A stretch of 14,738 nt of DNA from JBOFDK01 sp051650305 (GCA_051650305.1 JBOFIT010000122.1:1-14738); one strand, 5' to 3'. Positions 1-6,888 are shown, counted from the first letter of the stretch. Program-made: numbers and translations. Notes: generated by a model not told the origin, from the sequence alone.

Positions 1-41
1 ACAGCAATTAAGAAACAAAACTAAGTAAAGAAAAGACACAG

Positions 42-69
42 GGTACGTTGTTTGAAGTAACGTACCTTT
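42..69 (+). terminator. Hairpin upstream of holB, probable terminator of the preceding operon
   Basis: A perfect 8-bp inverted repeat (GGTACGTT at 42-49, AACGTACC at 59-66) with a 9-nt loop is followed by a short T-rich run. It resembles a modest intrinsic terminator for whatever lies to the left of the window. The T-run is short, so termination may be partial. The loop also holds the -35 box proposed for holB, so the same bases could serve as an operator. Confidence 0.5.
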
Positions 70-80
70 ATATTTATAAT
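52..80 (+). promoter_or_regulatory. Predicted sigma-A promoter for the holB operon
   Basis: TTGAAG (52-57) and a perfect TATAAT (75-80) are separated by exactly 17 bp. The start point would fall near 87, just before the AGGAAGG ribosome binding site at 94-100, giving a very short leader. The -35 box lies in the loop of the 42-66 inverted repeat. The spacing and -10 match are seen directly; promoter activity is inferred. Confidence 0.6.
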
Positions 81-107
81 AGATAAAAAGTGTAGGAAGG
101 GTAGCGT

Positions 108-1100
108 ATGGAGGCATTTCAAAACATTATAGGACATGAGGATATCAAGCGTTACTTCCGTAAGGCTGTAGCATCAGGGCATGTGGCACATAGCTATATC
201 TTTGAGGGGATAGAAGGTGTGGGCAAGAAAACGATGGCAAAGGAAGTCGCACAGATGTTGATGTGTGAAAATGAGGATGCAGATGGGGACAAGTCTTGTG
301 GAAAGTGTAAGGCTTGTCAGCTTATAGAGAGTGGCAATCATCCAGACATTAATTATATTGATAAAGATACGAAGGTGACAAAGATAGATACCATTCGTGA
401 GCGTGTGGTACAGGATATGGAGATTAAGCCTTTTGGTAAGTATAAAATTATCATTATTAATGAGGCTGATACAGTGACAGTAGAGGGGCAAAACGCTATG
501 CTAAAGACCATCGAAGAGCCACCAAGCTATGGTATTGTCATTCTTATTACGAAGAATTTATCCAAGCTGCTTCCTACTATTGAATCGAGATGCATTCATA
601 TACGATTCAATCCTTTAGGTAATGCACAGATGATTCAGTATCTAGAACGTAAAGGTTTACCACTAGAGAAGCAAGTCGTTTATGCTCAGTTTTCAGAAGG
701 CAGTATAGGGATTGCCAATAAGCTTTTGGAAGATGAGGTATTCCTTGAGAAACGTAGGGAAAGCATCGAGTACTTACAGAACTTAGAGAAAGCAGACTTG
801 ATGAAGGTGTACGACTATGTAAAAACAATTTGCGAAGAGAAAGAGCAGATCGATGACATCTTAACTTTCTGGGAATTGTGGTACAGAGATTTGGCACTTT
901 TAAAGAGCACAGATACGGATAAACTTTACTATTTAGATTATAAATATGGCTTGCTCGACATGGCATCTAAATTGACGTATAATAAAATAGGGACACATAT
1001 TGACCTTATTAGACAAGCAAAAATACAAATCAATCAAAATATATATCCAACCTTTGTAATAGAGAATTTATTACTGAAGCTAAAGGAGAGAAAAAGATGA
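108..1100 (+). CDS. holB: DNA polymerase III delta prime subunit
   Basis: This is the delta prime subunit of the clamp-loader complex, which with delta and tau/gamma opens the sliding clamp (DnaN) and places it on primed DNA. The 330-aa protein shows an AAA+ core: a P-loop at residues 34-42 (GIEGVGKKT), a zinc-type cysteine cluster (Cys53, Cys64, Cys67, Cys70), the EGQNAMLKTIEEPP segment and the SRC motif typical of clamp-loader subunits, then a helical C-terminal collar domain. The P-loop looks intact, unlike E. coli delta prime. The ATG start is supported by AGGAAGG seven bases upstream. Its stop overlaps the ricT start by 4 bp (ATGA), which implies translational coupling. The holB-ricT order is a standard Firmicutes arrangement and sets it apart from dnaX, which is longer. 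Confidence 0.95.
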   Translation: MEAFQNIIGHEDIKRYFRKAVASGHVAHSYIFEGIEGVGKKTMAKEVAQMLMCENEDADGDKSCGKCKACQLIESGNHPDINYIDKDTKVTKIDTIRERVVQDMEIKPFGKYKIIIINEADTVTVEGQNAMLKTIEEPPSYGIVILITKNLSKLLPTIESRCIHIRFNPLGNAQMIQYLERKGLPLEKQVVYAQFSEGSIGIANKLLEDEVFLEKRRESIEYLQNLEKADLMKVYDYVKTICEEKEQIDDILTFWELWYRDLALLKSTDTDKLYYLDYKYGLLDMASKLTYNKIGTHIDLIRQAKIQINQNIYPTFVIENLLLKLKERKR

Positions 1101-2005
1101 TAACCGTAATTGGTGTTAGATTTAGAACAGCAGGCAAGATTTATTATTTTGACCCTGAAAATACAATCTTCAAACAAGGGGATCATGTCATCGTAGAAAC
1201 AGCAAGAGGAATGGAATACGGTGAAATCGTATTTTCAAATAAAGAGATAGAGAGTGGAGATGTTATTCATCCACTTAAGAAAGTGACACGTCTTGCGACA
1301 CCTGAAGACGACCAAAAAGTAAAAGAGAATAAAGTCAAAGAAAAAGAGGCATTCTTCTTATGTAAGCAGAAAATTATTAAGCATGGACTTAATATGAAGC
1401 TTATTGATGTAGAGTATACTTTTGATAACAACAAGATTCTTTTCTACTTTACATCAGATGAACGTGTAGACTTTAGAGAACTGGTAAAAGACTTAGCGGC
1501 CATCTTCAGAACACGTATCGAGCTTCGCCAAATTGGTGTAAGAGATGAGACGAAAATGTGTGGGGGTATCGGAATTTGTGGCCGTGGACTTTGCTGCAAC
1601 AAATTCTTAAGTGATTTCCAACCAGTATCTATCAAGATGGCAAAAGACCAAAGTTTATCACTTAATCCTATCAAAATTTCAGGCATCTGCGGTAGACTGA
1701 TGTGCTGTCTGAAGTACGAGCAGGATTGCTACGTAGAGATTCGTGACCGCTTACCAGAAGTAGGTGATATGGTAATCACCCCAGAAGGTAAGGGAGAGGT
1801 ACTCTCAGTGAATGTACTGCGTGAACAAGTACGTGTGGCAGTGAAGAAGAAAGATAAAGACGAAAAAGAAGCTATCCAGTACAGTATCGATGACATCAAA
1901 CTTATCAAGAAGAAAAAGTGCGGTGGCGGCGGATGCTGTGGCAAAGATGGTGAGAAGAATCATGACAAGGAGTTTGAGCACTTTGATTACAGTAAACTCG
2001 AATGA
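1097..2005 (+). CDS. ricT: PSP1-domain RNA maturation factor RicT (YaaT)
   Basis: This is the RicT/YaaT family. In Bacillus subtilis RicT works with RicA and RicF as a complex that binds iron-sulfur clusters and helps RNase Y mature mRNAs; it also affects sporulation and biofilm formation. The 302-aa protein carries the PSP1 signature: an RQIGVRDETKMCGG segment around residues 144-157 followed by a cysteine array (Cys155, 161, 166, 167) and a second array in ISGICGRLMCCLKYE (Cys198, 203, 204, plus 211). The ATG has AAAGGAGAG seven bases upstream and overlaps the holB stop. The C terminus adds a glycine/cysteine cluster (Cys275, 280, 281) after a lysine run, which I do not associate with the core family. 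The downstream methyltransferase overlaps its 3' end. Confidence 0.93.
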   Translation: MITVIGVRFRTAGKIYYFDPENTIFKQGDHVIVETARGMEYGEIVFSNKEIESGDVIHPLKKVTRLATPEDDQKVKENKVKEKEAFFLCKQKIIKHGLNMKLIDVEYTFDNNKILFYFTSDERVDFRELVKDLAAIFRTRIELRQIGVRDETKMCGGIGICGRGLCCNKFLSDFQPVSIKMAKDQSLSLNPIKISGICGRLMCCLKYEQDCYVEIRDRLPEVGDMVITPEGKGEVLSVNVLREQVRVAVKKKDKDEKEAIQYSIDDIKLIKKKKCGGGGCCGKDGEKNHDKEFEHFDYSKLE

Positions 2006-2735
2006 GAGAATAGATGATCTTCAAAGAAATGGCTATAGACTCATCCAAAATCCCGAAGTATTCTGCTTCGGGATTGATGCTGTACTTTTAGCCCATTTTG
2101 CGAAGGTGACGAAGAAGACAAACAATGTATTAGACATTGGCACAGGGACAGGGATTATACCTATATTGATGCATGCCATGTATGGCAAAGGCAAATTCAC
2201 GGCCATAGATATCCAAGAAGAGATGGTAGAGATGGCGAATCGTTCCGTACTTCTAAATGGCATCGAGGAAGATGTGAGCATTAAGCAACTAGACGTGAAG
2301 GACTATAAGGCAATGTTTGAGCAACATACATTTGACCTTGTAACTTGTAATCCACCTTATATGAAAGGTACCACAGGGCTTAAGAACGAACATCCATCCA
2401 AGACAATAGCAAGACATGAAGTGATGTGTACGCTAGAAGATATCATTGAAGCGGCAGCTTATGTCCTTAAGGACAAAGGTAAGTTCTGTATGATACACAG
2501 ACCACAGCGTCTTGTAGATATTATCTATGGGATGAAGGTAAGAGGTATTGAACCAAAGCGTATGCGTATGGTACATGGCAAAGCCGGTACAGCACCGACC
2601 ATGGTACTTGTAGAAGGTGTGAAAAATGGTGGTAGTGAGATGCGTGTAGAGTCACCTCTTATTGTCTATAATGATGATAATACGTATACAAAAGAAATAC
2701 TTGAAATATATGATTGTGAAGAGAAGAAACGCTAG
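1983..2735 (+). CDS. tRNA1(Val) adenine-37 N6-methyltransferase family (TrmN6/YfiC, B. subtilis YabB-like)
   Basis: A class I SAM-dependent N6-adenine methyltransferase, expected from its family to modify adenine-37 of a tRNA. Seen directly: an N-terminal NERIDDLQ segment and FCFGIDAVLL typical of the family, the SAM-binding glycine motif LDIGTGTG at about residues 50-57, and the catalytic NPPY at 123-126. The start is not obvious. I choose TTG at 1983, which has AAGGAG (1967-1972) 10 bases upstream and gives 250 aa, the usual size. ATG at 1962 is in frame but lacks a good ribosome binding site and adds residues unlike the family. With TTG the gene overlaps ricT by 23 bp. Its TAG stop sits inside the stem of the operon terminator. 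Family placement is firm; the exact tRNA target is inferred. Confidence 0.85.
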   Translation: MITVNSNERIDDLQRNGYRLIQNPEVFCFGIDAVLLAHFAKVTKKTNNVLDIGTGTGIIPILMHAMYGKGKFTAIDIQEEMVEMANRSVLLNGIEEDVSIKQLDVKDYKAMFEQHTFDLVTCNPPYMKGTTGLKNEHPSKTIARHEVMCTLEDIIEAAAYVLKDKGKFCMIHRPQRLVDIIYGMKVRGIEPKRMRMVHGKAGTAPTMVLVEGVKNGGSEMRVESPLIVYNDDNTYTKEILEIYDCEEKKR

Positions 2736-2758
2736 GTCGAGAGATTTAGCGTTTTTTT
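2727..2758 (+). terminator. Terminator of the holB-ricT-trmN6 operon
   Basis: The 8-bp stem AAACGCTA (2727-2734) / TAGCGTTT (2747-2754) with a 12-nt loop runs into seven T residues (2752-2758). The left arm contains the trmN6 stop codon. The right arm shares 14 identical bases (GATTTAGCGTTTTT) with the terminator after ndk. Confidence 0.8.
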
Positions 2759-2829
2759 GTGATTTTGGCGAAGAGTAGCATAAAAAGAGAGTTGTCATAT
2801 GATAATAGTAAATAAAAGAGGTGATAAAT

Positions 2830-3234
2830 ATGGAAAAGACATTTGTAATGATTAAAGGAGATGGTGTGAAGAGGGGGCTTATGGGTGAAATCATTAAGCG
2901 TATCGAACAGAAGGAATTTCATATTAATCAAATCAAGCTGCTCAGACCATCTCGTGATATTGTGGAGGAGCATTACAAAGAGCATAAAGGTAAGCCTTTC
3001 TTTGAAGAATTAGTGACTTATATCACCGGAGGGCCTGTACTCATTATGGAGGTAGAAGGAGAAGATGCAGTAGATCTTGTGCGAAAACTTATGGGAGATA
3101 AAGATCCACATAAGGCATTACCAGGAACGATTAGGGGAGACTTTTCTCATTCTACAACGCAAAATATCATTCATGGTTCGGACTCTACGGAAAGTGCGGT
3201 AAGAGAACTAGCTATTTGGTTTAAAGAATCCTAG
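2830..3234 (+). CDS. ndk: Nucleoside diphosphate kinase
   Basis: This enzyme transfers the gamma phosphate of ATP to nucleoside diphosphates through a phosphohistidine intermediate, supplying NTPs and dNTPs in the cytoplasm. The 134-aa length fits the family. The catalytic histidine is His115 in NIIHGSDS, and PGTIRGDF (98-105) is typical. The nucleotide-binding N-terminal motif reads KGDGVKRG rather than the common KPDGVxRG, so this is a somewhat divergent member. I start at ATG 2830, which has AGAGGTGA just upstream; an in-frame GTG at 2821 lies inside that ribosome binding site and is rejected. It is transcribed alone between two related terminators. I could not identify a convincing promoter in 2759-2816. 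Confidence 0.94.
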   Translation: MEKTFVMIKGDGVKRGLMGEIIKRIEQKEFHINQIKLLRPSRDIVEEHYKEHKGKPFFEELVTYITGGPVLIMEVEGEDAVDLVRKLMGDKDPHKALPGTIRGDFSHSTTQNIIHGSDSTESAVRELAIWFKES

Positions 3235-3249
3235 AAAATACACCTACAA

Positions 3250-3281
3250 AAAAACGCTAAATCAGATGATTTAGCGTTTTT
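3250..3281. terminator. Bidirectional terminator between ndk and the decarboxylase beta-subunit gene
   Basis: A perfect 14-bp stem (3250-3263 with 3268-3281) closed by a 4-nt AGAT loop. The right arm ends in five T residues and the left arm begins in a run of A residues, so it can terminate transcription from both convergent genes. Confidence 0.9.
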
Positions 3282-3297
3282 CAGAATAATGAATATG

Positions 3298-4491
3298 TTA
3301 TAATAGAGTCACATAGATACCTGTGAGGATAGCAGTAGTGATGACCCCACAGACATTAGCACCCATTGCATACTGAAGAACAAAAGCATGTTTGTTGATA
3401 GCATGAACTTCCTTTTGAACGACTTTTGCAGTGGTAGGTACACAAGATACACCAGCAATACCAATAGTCGGGTTGAAGTTGCGACCTTTTATGAAATAAA
3501 CGATATAGCCACCTAAGATACCACCTATGCCAGAGATGAGAAGTGCTACAAGGCCTAGCATAAAGAGAAGCAAAATTTTAGGGTTAAGAATCGTTGAGGC
3601 ATCACAAAGTACACCAAGGATGAGCCCTAAGAAGAAGGTCGCACCATAGAGGAAGCCATCTTCGATGAGTTTTGCATATTTCTCCATGCCGATTTCACGA
3701 ATAGCAATCCCTAAGAAAAAGCTAAGGAATAAAGGTGCAGCTACAGGGAAGAGTAGGCAAAGTACTGCGTTGGCAACGGTAGCAAAGACGAGTTTTTTCT
3801 TAGAAGAGATGCCTTTAGCAGGAGATTCTATAATTTGTTTGCCACGAAGTTCTTTTGGAACGAGTAGTCTTATAAGGTATGGATAAAGACCGTAAGTAAG
3901 GCTTAAATAAAGGTAAGCTACGATGGTTATAGGTACGACTAGATCTTTAGCTAATGTGACAGCGGTATAAAGTACCATAGGACCATCAGCACCACCGATA
4001 AGAGCGATGGCAGCAGCTTCACCACTTGTAAAGCCTAGCGCTTTGGCTAGTGGGAAGGTAAGAATCGTTCCAAGCTCAGCACAGAAAGCAATGAAAAAAC
4101 TAGTATAAGGTTTGGCGATGACAAAACCGATATCTGTAATGACGCCTATGCCCATAAAAACAAGACAAGCAATTAAACCATTGCTAAAAGTAAGGTTATA
4201 AATAGGTTGCAAAAAATCAATTTGCATAATGTTTAGAAGCTCTAGAGGGTCACTTACCATTGCATCCATAAAGAGCGTTCCCGTCTTTTGAGCAGTTAAG
4301 AAAAGCACACCGGCATTTACAGAAATCATGCCAAAACCCATCGGTACCATAATGAGCGGTTCTAAGACTTTTTTCGCTCCTAAGTAGACAAGTAAAATAC
4401 CTAAAAAGATAAGAACAATACGTAAGATAGCAACACTTGGAGCTTGAGCAAATAATGTACCGATGCCTTGGAAGAAATCTAGAAAACTCAT
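3298..4491 (-). CDS. Sodium ion-translocating decarboxylase beta subunit (OadB/GcdB/MmdB family), orphan
   Basis: The family is the membrane subunit that couples decarboxylation of carboxybiotin to export of sodium ions in oxaloacetate, glutaconyl-CoA or methylmalonyl-CoA decarboxylases. The 397-aa protein is almost wholly hydrophobic, with roughly nine to eleven membrane segments. It keeps the diagnostic IGGADGP (165-171) and NFNP (338-341) motifs. Asp169, Tyr195, Asn340, Gly344 and Ser349 align by spacing with residues I recall as functionally important in Klebsiella OadB; the expected arginine is Lys356. The ATG has GAAGGAG (4500-4506, minus strand) eight bases upstream. No alpha, gamma/delta or biotin-carrier gene is in the window, so the substrate is unknown. 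It is divergent from the lysR gene, which is its likely regulator. Confidence 0.9.
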   Translation of the reverse strand: MSFLDFFQGIGTLFAQAPSVAILRIVLIFLGILLVYLGAKKVLEPLIMVPMGFGMISVNAGVLFLTAQKTGTLFMDAMVSDPLELLNIMQIDFLQPIYNLTFSNGLIACLVFMGIGVITDIGFVIAKPYTSFFIAFCAELGTILTFPLAKALGFTSGEAAAIALIGGADGPMVLYTAVTLAKDLVVPITIVAYLYLSLTYGLYPYLIRLLVPKELRGKQIIESPAKGISSKKKLVFATVANAVLCLLFPVAAPLFLSFFLGIAIREIGMEKYAKLIEDGFLYGATFFLGLILGVLCDASTILNPKILLLFMLGLVALLISGIGGILGGYIVYFIKGRNFNPTIGIAGVSCVPTTAKVVQKEVHAINKHAFVLQYAMGANVCGVITTAILTGIYVTLL

Positions 4492-4519
4492 AATTTTTTC
4501 TCCTTCATTTATCCTGAAT

Positions 4520-4536
4520 TTATAACTTGATTATAA
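4520..4536. promoter_or_regulatory. Dyad TTATAA-N5-TTATAA over the -10 region of the beta-subunit gene, candidate LysR site
   Basis: Two TTATAA boxes (4520-4525 and 4531-4536) five bases apart form a symmetrical AT-rich dyad. Minus-strand bases 4535-4530 read a perfect TATAAT, with no good -35 box at 16-18 bp, which would suit an activated promoter. LysR regulators usually bind such dyads between divergent genes. The dyad is seen; regulator binding is inferred. Confidence 0.4.
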
Positions 4537-4569
4537 ACAAGAAAAAACAAACAAACTAATACATAGAAT

Positions 4570-4598
4570 TTATCTTATTCATTTAAAATATATATACT
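4570..4598 (+). promoter_or_regulatory. Possible promoter of the lysR gene
   Basis: TATACT (4593-4598) is a good -10 box; TTATCT (4570-4575) is a weak -35 at 17 bp. It overlaps the left edge of a 12-base palindrome at 4597-4608 just before the ribosome binding site. Confidence 0.35.
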
Positions 4599-4608
4599 AG
4601 GTACCTAG
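4597..4608. repeat. Perfect 12-base palindrome overlapping the lysR ribosome binding site
   Basis: CTAGGTACCTAG is its own reverse complement. It starts in the proposed -10 box and ends in the AGGAGGG ribosome binding site (4607-4613) of lysR. It could be an autoregulatory operator. It is short enough to be chance. Confidence 0.4.
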
Positions 4609-4617
4609 GAGGGTATT

Positions 4618-5502
4618 ATGCTGGATTTACATTATTTGAAGCTTTTTCACGTCGTAGCACAAAATCAAAGTTTTACAAAAGCATCTGAGATTTTACATAT
4701 TACGCAGCCAGCTTTATCTATACAAATCAAGAAGTTAGAAGAAGGATTGGGAATGAAGCTTTTTGATAAGACCGGCAATAAGATACAGCTTAATGCCAAT
4801 GGTACCTTACTTCTATCTTATACAAAGCAGATATTTGAACTGATTGATGAAGCCACACATAAGCTAGTAGACGAAAGTCAGCTTATCCAAGGTGAAATCA
4901 ACATAGGTGGGAGTAATACACCAGGTACATATATATTACCTAAAATCATAGGGAGGTTTAAAGAAAAGTACCCCTATGTAAAAATCAATCTAAAGATAGG
5001 TACTACGGAAGAAATAGCCTACTTAGTAACGACAGGAAATATAGATATAGCGATTAATGGTGGCTACATAGATTATGGGAATGCCATAGAATCATTAAAA
5101 CTTATGGATGATGAGATTATACTGGCAGCATCAAAGACAAGTGAATTAGAAGCGAACGTAACGGCGGAAGCATTGGGAAAGGCTAATTTTATTATTCATG
5201 ATACCAATTCACAGCTATATAAAGTCGTAAAAGATTTCTTAAAAACTAAGGATATCGAAAGAGAATGTACACTTGCCTTTAATACAATTGATGCGATTAA
5301 GCAGGCTGTGGCAGCTAATTTAGGTGTTTCCCTCATACCTAAAGTTGCATTGGAGTTAGAATTAGAGTTGGGGATGATCAAACAGCTTTATATAGGGGAG
5401 CCACAGAGTTATCCCTATTATCTAATCTACAATAAATACAAGTATCTATCACCAGCGAAGAAGAAATTCATCCAATGTATTCAAACGTTTTTTGAACAGT
5501 AG
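4618..5502 (+). CDS. LysR-family transcriptional regulator
   Basis: A 294-aa LysR-type regulator. The N-terminal winged helix-turn-helix is plain: LKLFHVVAQNQSFTKASEIL leads into the recognition helix ITQPALSIQIKKLE (28-41), followed by a linker helix. From about residue 90 (GEINIGGSNTPGTYILP) runs a two-lobed type 2 periplasmic-binding-protein fold that would bind a small effector, resembling the CysL/CbbR group. The ATG has AGGAGGG only four bases upstream. The gene is divergent from the decarboxylase beta-subunit gene, and LysR regulators typically control such a divergent partner, so a link to the organic-acid/sodium transport gene is likely. The effector cannot be read from the sequence. 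Confidence 0.92.
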   Translation: MLDLHYLKLFHVVAQNQSFTKASEILHITQPALSIQIKKLEEGLGMKLFDKTGNKIQLNANGTLLLSYTKQIFELIDEATHKLVDESQLIQGEINIGGSNTPGTYILPKIIGRFKEKYPYVKINLKIGTTEEIAYLVTTGNIDIAINGGYIDYGNAIESLKLMDDEIILAASKTSELEANVTAEALGKANFIIHDTNSQLYKVVKDFLKTKDIERECTLAFNTIDAIKQAVAANLGVSLIPKVALELELELGMIKQLYIGEPQSYPYYLIYNKYKYLSPAKKKFIQCIQTFFEQ

Positions 5503-5524
5503 TATTTTATAAATTATATGACAG

Positions 5525-5569
5525 AATACCACATATACCTACAAATTTAAAAGGATATGTGGTATTTTT
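5525..5569 (+). terminator. Terminator after lysR
   Basis: A 12-bp stem (AATACCACATAT 5525-5536 with ATATGTGGTATT 5555-5566), extended inside by CCT/AGG (5538-5540 with 5552-5554), is followed by a T-run to 5569. The next gene's ribosome binding site begins only 25 bases later. Confidence 0.8.
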
Positions 5570-5606
5570 AATAGAGAGACTAAGTACGAAGGCGAAGGAG
5601 AAAGTT

Positions 5607-6452
5607 ATGACAGATTACGGGATACTGACCTTATGTGCAACACCTATAGGTAATCTAGAGGATATGACATATAGAGGGGTTAGAGCGCTACAAGAAGCTG
5701 ATTACATAGCAGCAGAAGATACCAGACACACAAAGAAGCTGCTCAACCACTTTGATATACACACGAAGCTTATTAGCTATCATGAACACAATAAAATAGA
5801 GAAAGGTCCAGAGCTTATACGCTTACTTAAGCAAGGACTTCATATTACTCTTGTAACGGATGCAGGTACACCAGGGATTTCAGACCCAGGAGAAGACTTA
5901 GTAAAGTTAGCACTTGAAGAAGGCATCACGGTAACCAGTGCACCAGGAGCAGTAGCGGGTATTACTGCTCTTATCATCTCAGGTCAAAGTACGAGACGTT
6001 TCGTATTTGAAGGTTTCTTATCTACCGATAAAAAAGAACGCCAATTTACCCTAGAGAACCTTAAAAAAGAGACACGCACCACTATTCTTTACGAGGCACC
6101 ACATCGCTTGAAGAAGACTTTAGAAACCCTCTATAAAGAATTAGGTGATCGTAGCATTACTGTTACTAAAGAACTCACTAAGAAATACGAAACAGTCCTG
6201 AAGATGACATTAAGTGAAGCCATTACTTACTATGAGGTGGAAGAACCAAGAGGAGAGTATGTGCTTGTACTTGCAGGACGCGATATAAAAGAACTTCAAG
6301 AAGAAGATAAAGAAAGCTGGGAGAAGCTTACCATTGATGACCATATGAAACTTTATCTAGACAAAGGCATGAAAGAAAAGGATGCTATGAAGCAAGTAGC
6401 AAAAGATAGAGGTGTAACGAAGCGTGATATTTATGCCTACTTACACGTATAA
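5607..6452 (+). CDS. rsmI: 16S rRNA (cytidine-1402-2'-O)-methyltransferase
   Basis: RsmI methylates the ribose of C1402 in the decoding centre of 16S rRNA, using SAM. The 281-aa protein has the tetrapyrrole-methylase fold with its hallmarks in order: LCATPIGNLED (9-19), AAEDTRHTKKLL (35-46), DAGTPGISDPG (85-95), a PGAVAGITAL segment and EAPHRL. The C-terminal tail ends in a small helical region common in RsmI. I start at ATG 5607, with AAGGAG six bases upstream. A longer frame reaches a GTG at 5559, but that lies inside the lysR terminator stem and is rejected. In B. subtilis the orthologue (yabC) lies a few genes after holB and ricT (yaaT); here a three-gene block separates them. A membrane-protein gene follows after 15 bases. 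Confidence 0.95.
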   Translation: MTDYGILTLCATPIGNLEDMTYRGVRALQEADYIAAEDTRHTKKLLNHFDIHTKLISYHEHNKIEKGPELIRLLKQGLHITLVTDAGTPGISDPGEDLVKLALEEGITVTSAPGAVAGITALIISGQSTRRFVFEGFLSTDKKERQFTLENLKKETRTTILYEAPHRLKKTLETLYKELGDRSITVTKELTKKYETVLKMTLSEAITYYEVEEPRGEYVLVLAGRDIKELQEEDKESWEKLTIDDHMKLYLDKGMKEKDAMKQVAKDRGVTKRDIYAYLHV

Positions 6453-6467
6453 GATAGGGAGATAGTG

Positions 6468-6839
6468 ATGTTCAGAGAAAAATATGATATTAACCCTAAG
6501 CACTTGGCGATATGGGCAAGTATTTATTTACTTACTATTATACCGGCATATGAGATTCTATTTGCACGTGTACCTTTATTATTTGGTGCCATTGTCATCA
6601 TTGAAAATATAGTATGCATCTATATTTTTGAGGAGACTTTCTTGGACGAGCTTTTAGAGAGTATCAAAGAAAGTAAAGTATTTTTATTCTTTACGATTAG
6701 TTTACTGATGGCACTCTTGATGTTTCTGAATCTTCTTTTTCATAATCTCCAGCTTTTTGGTGTACTATGTGTCATCGAATTGGCAGGATTCTTCCTCACG
6801 AGAGGCATTAAAAATCTAAAAAAACTTATGAAAAAATAA
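6468..6839 (+). CDS. Small integral membrane protein, unknown function
   Basis: I do not recognise a family. The 123-aa product has about four hydrophobic segments: near residues 12-33 (HLAIWASIYLLTIIPAYEIL), 37-60 (PLLFGAIVIIENIVCIYIF), 72-93 (KVFLFFTISLLMALLMFLNL) and 97-114 (LFGVLCVIELAGFFLTRG). Short charged loops and a lysine-rich C-terminal end separate or follow them. ATG 6468 is chosen because AGGGAG (6456-6461) lies six bases upstream; an in-frame GTG at 6465 is less well placed. It begins 15 bases after rsmI and shares a terminator with it, so the two are probably co-transcribed. No motif suggests enzymatic activity. Confidence 0.8.
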   Translation: MFREKYDINPKHLAIWASIYLLTIIPAYEILFARVPLLFGAIVIIENIVCIYIFEETFLDELLESIKESKVFLFFTISLLMALLMFLNLLFHNLQLFGVLCVIELAGFFLTRGIKNLKKLMKK

Positions 6840-6869
6840 AAGACCTCTACCGATTATGGTAGAGGTTTT
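6840..6869. terminator. Bidirectional terminator after the rsmI operon
   Basis: A 9-bp perfect stem (ACCTCTACC 6843-6851 with GGTAGAGGT 6858-6866) with a 6-nt loop and extra A:T pairs at the base. T-rich on the right and A-rich on the left, it lies between two convergent genes and can serve both. Confidence 0.85.
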
Positions 6870-6888
6870 ATTAAGATACAAGTCTTAA

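Noticed and set aside
607..966. A 119-codon minus-strand frame inside holB.
   Set aside because: Antisense to a well-conserved gene; low-complexity Ser/Leu/Cys-rich translation and no supporting signals.
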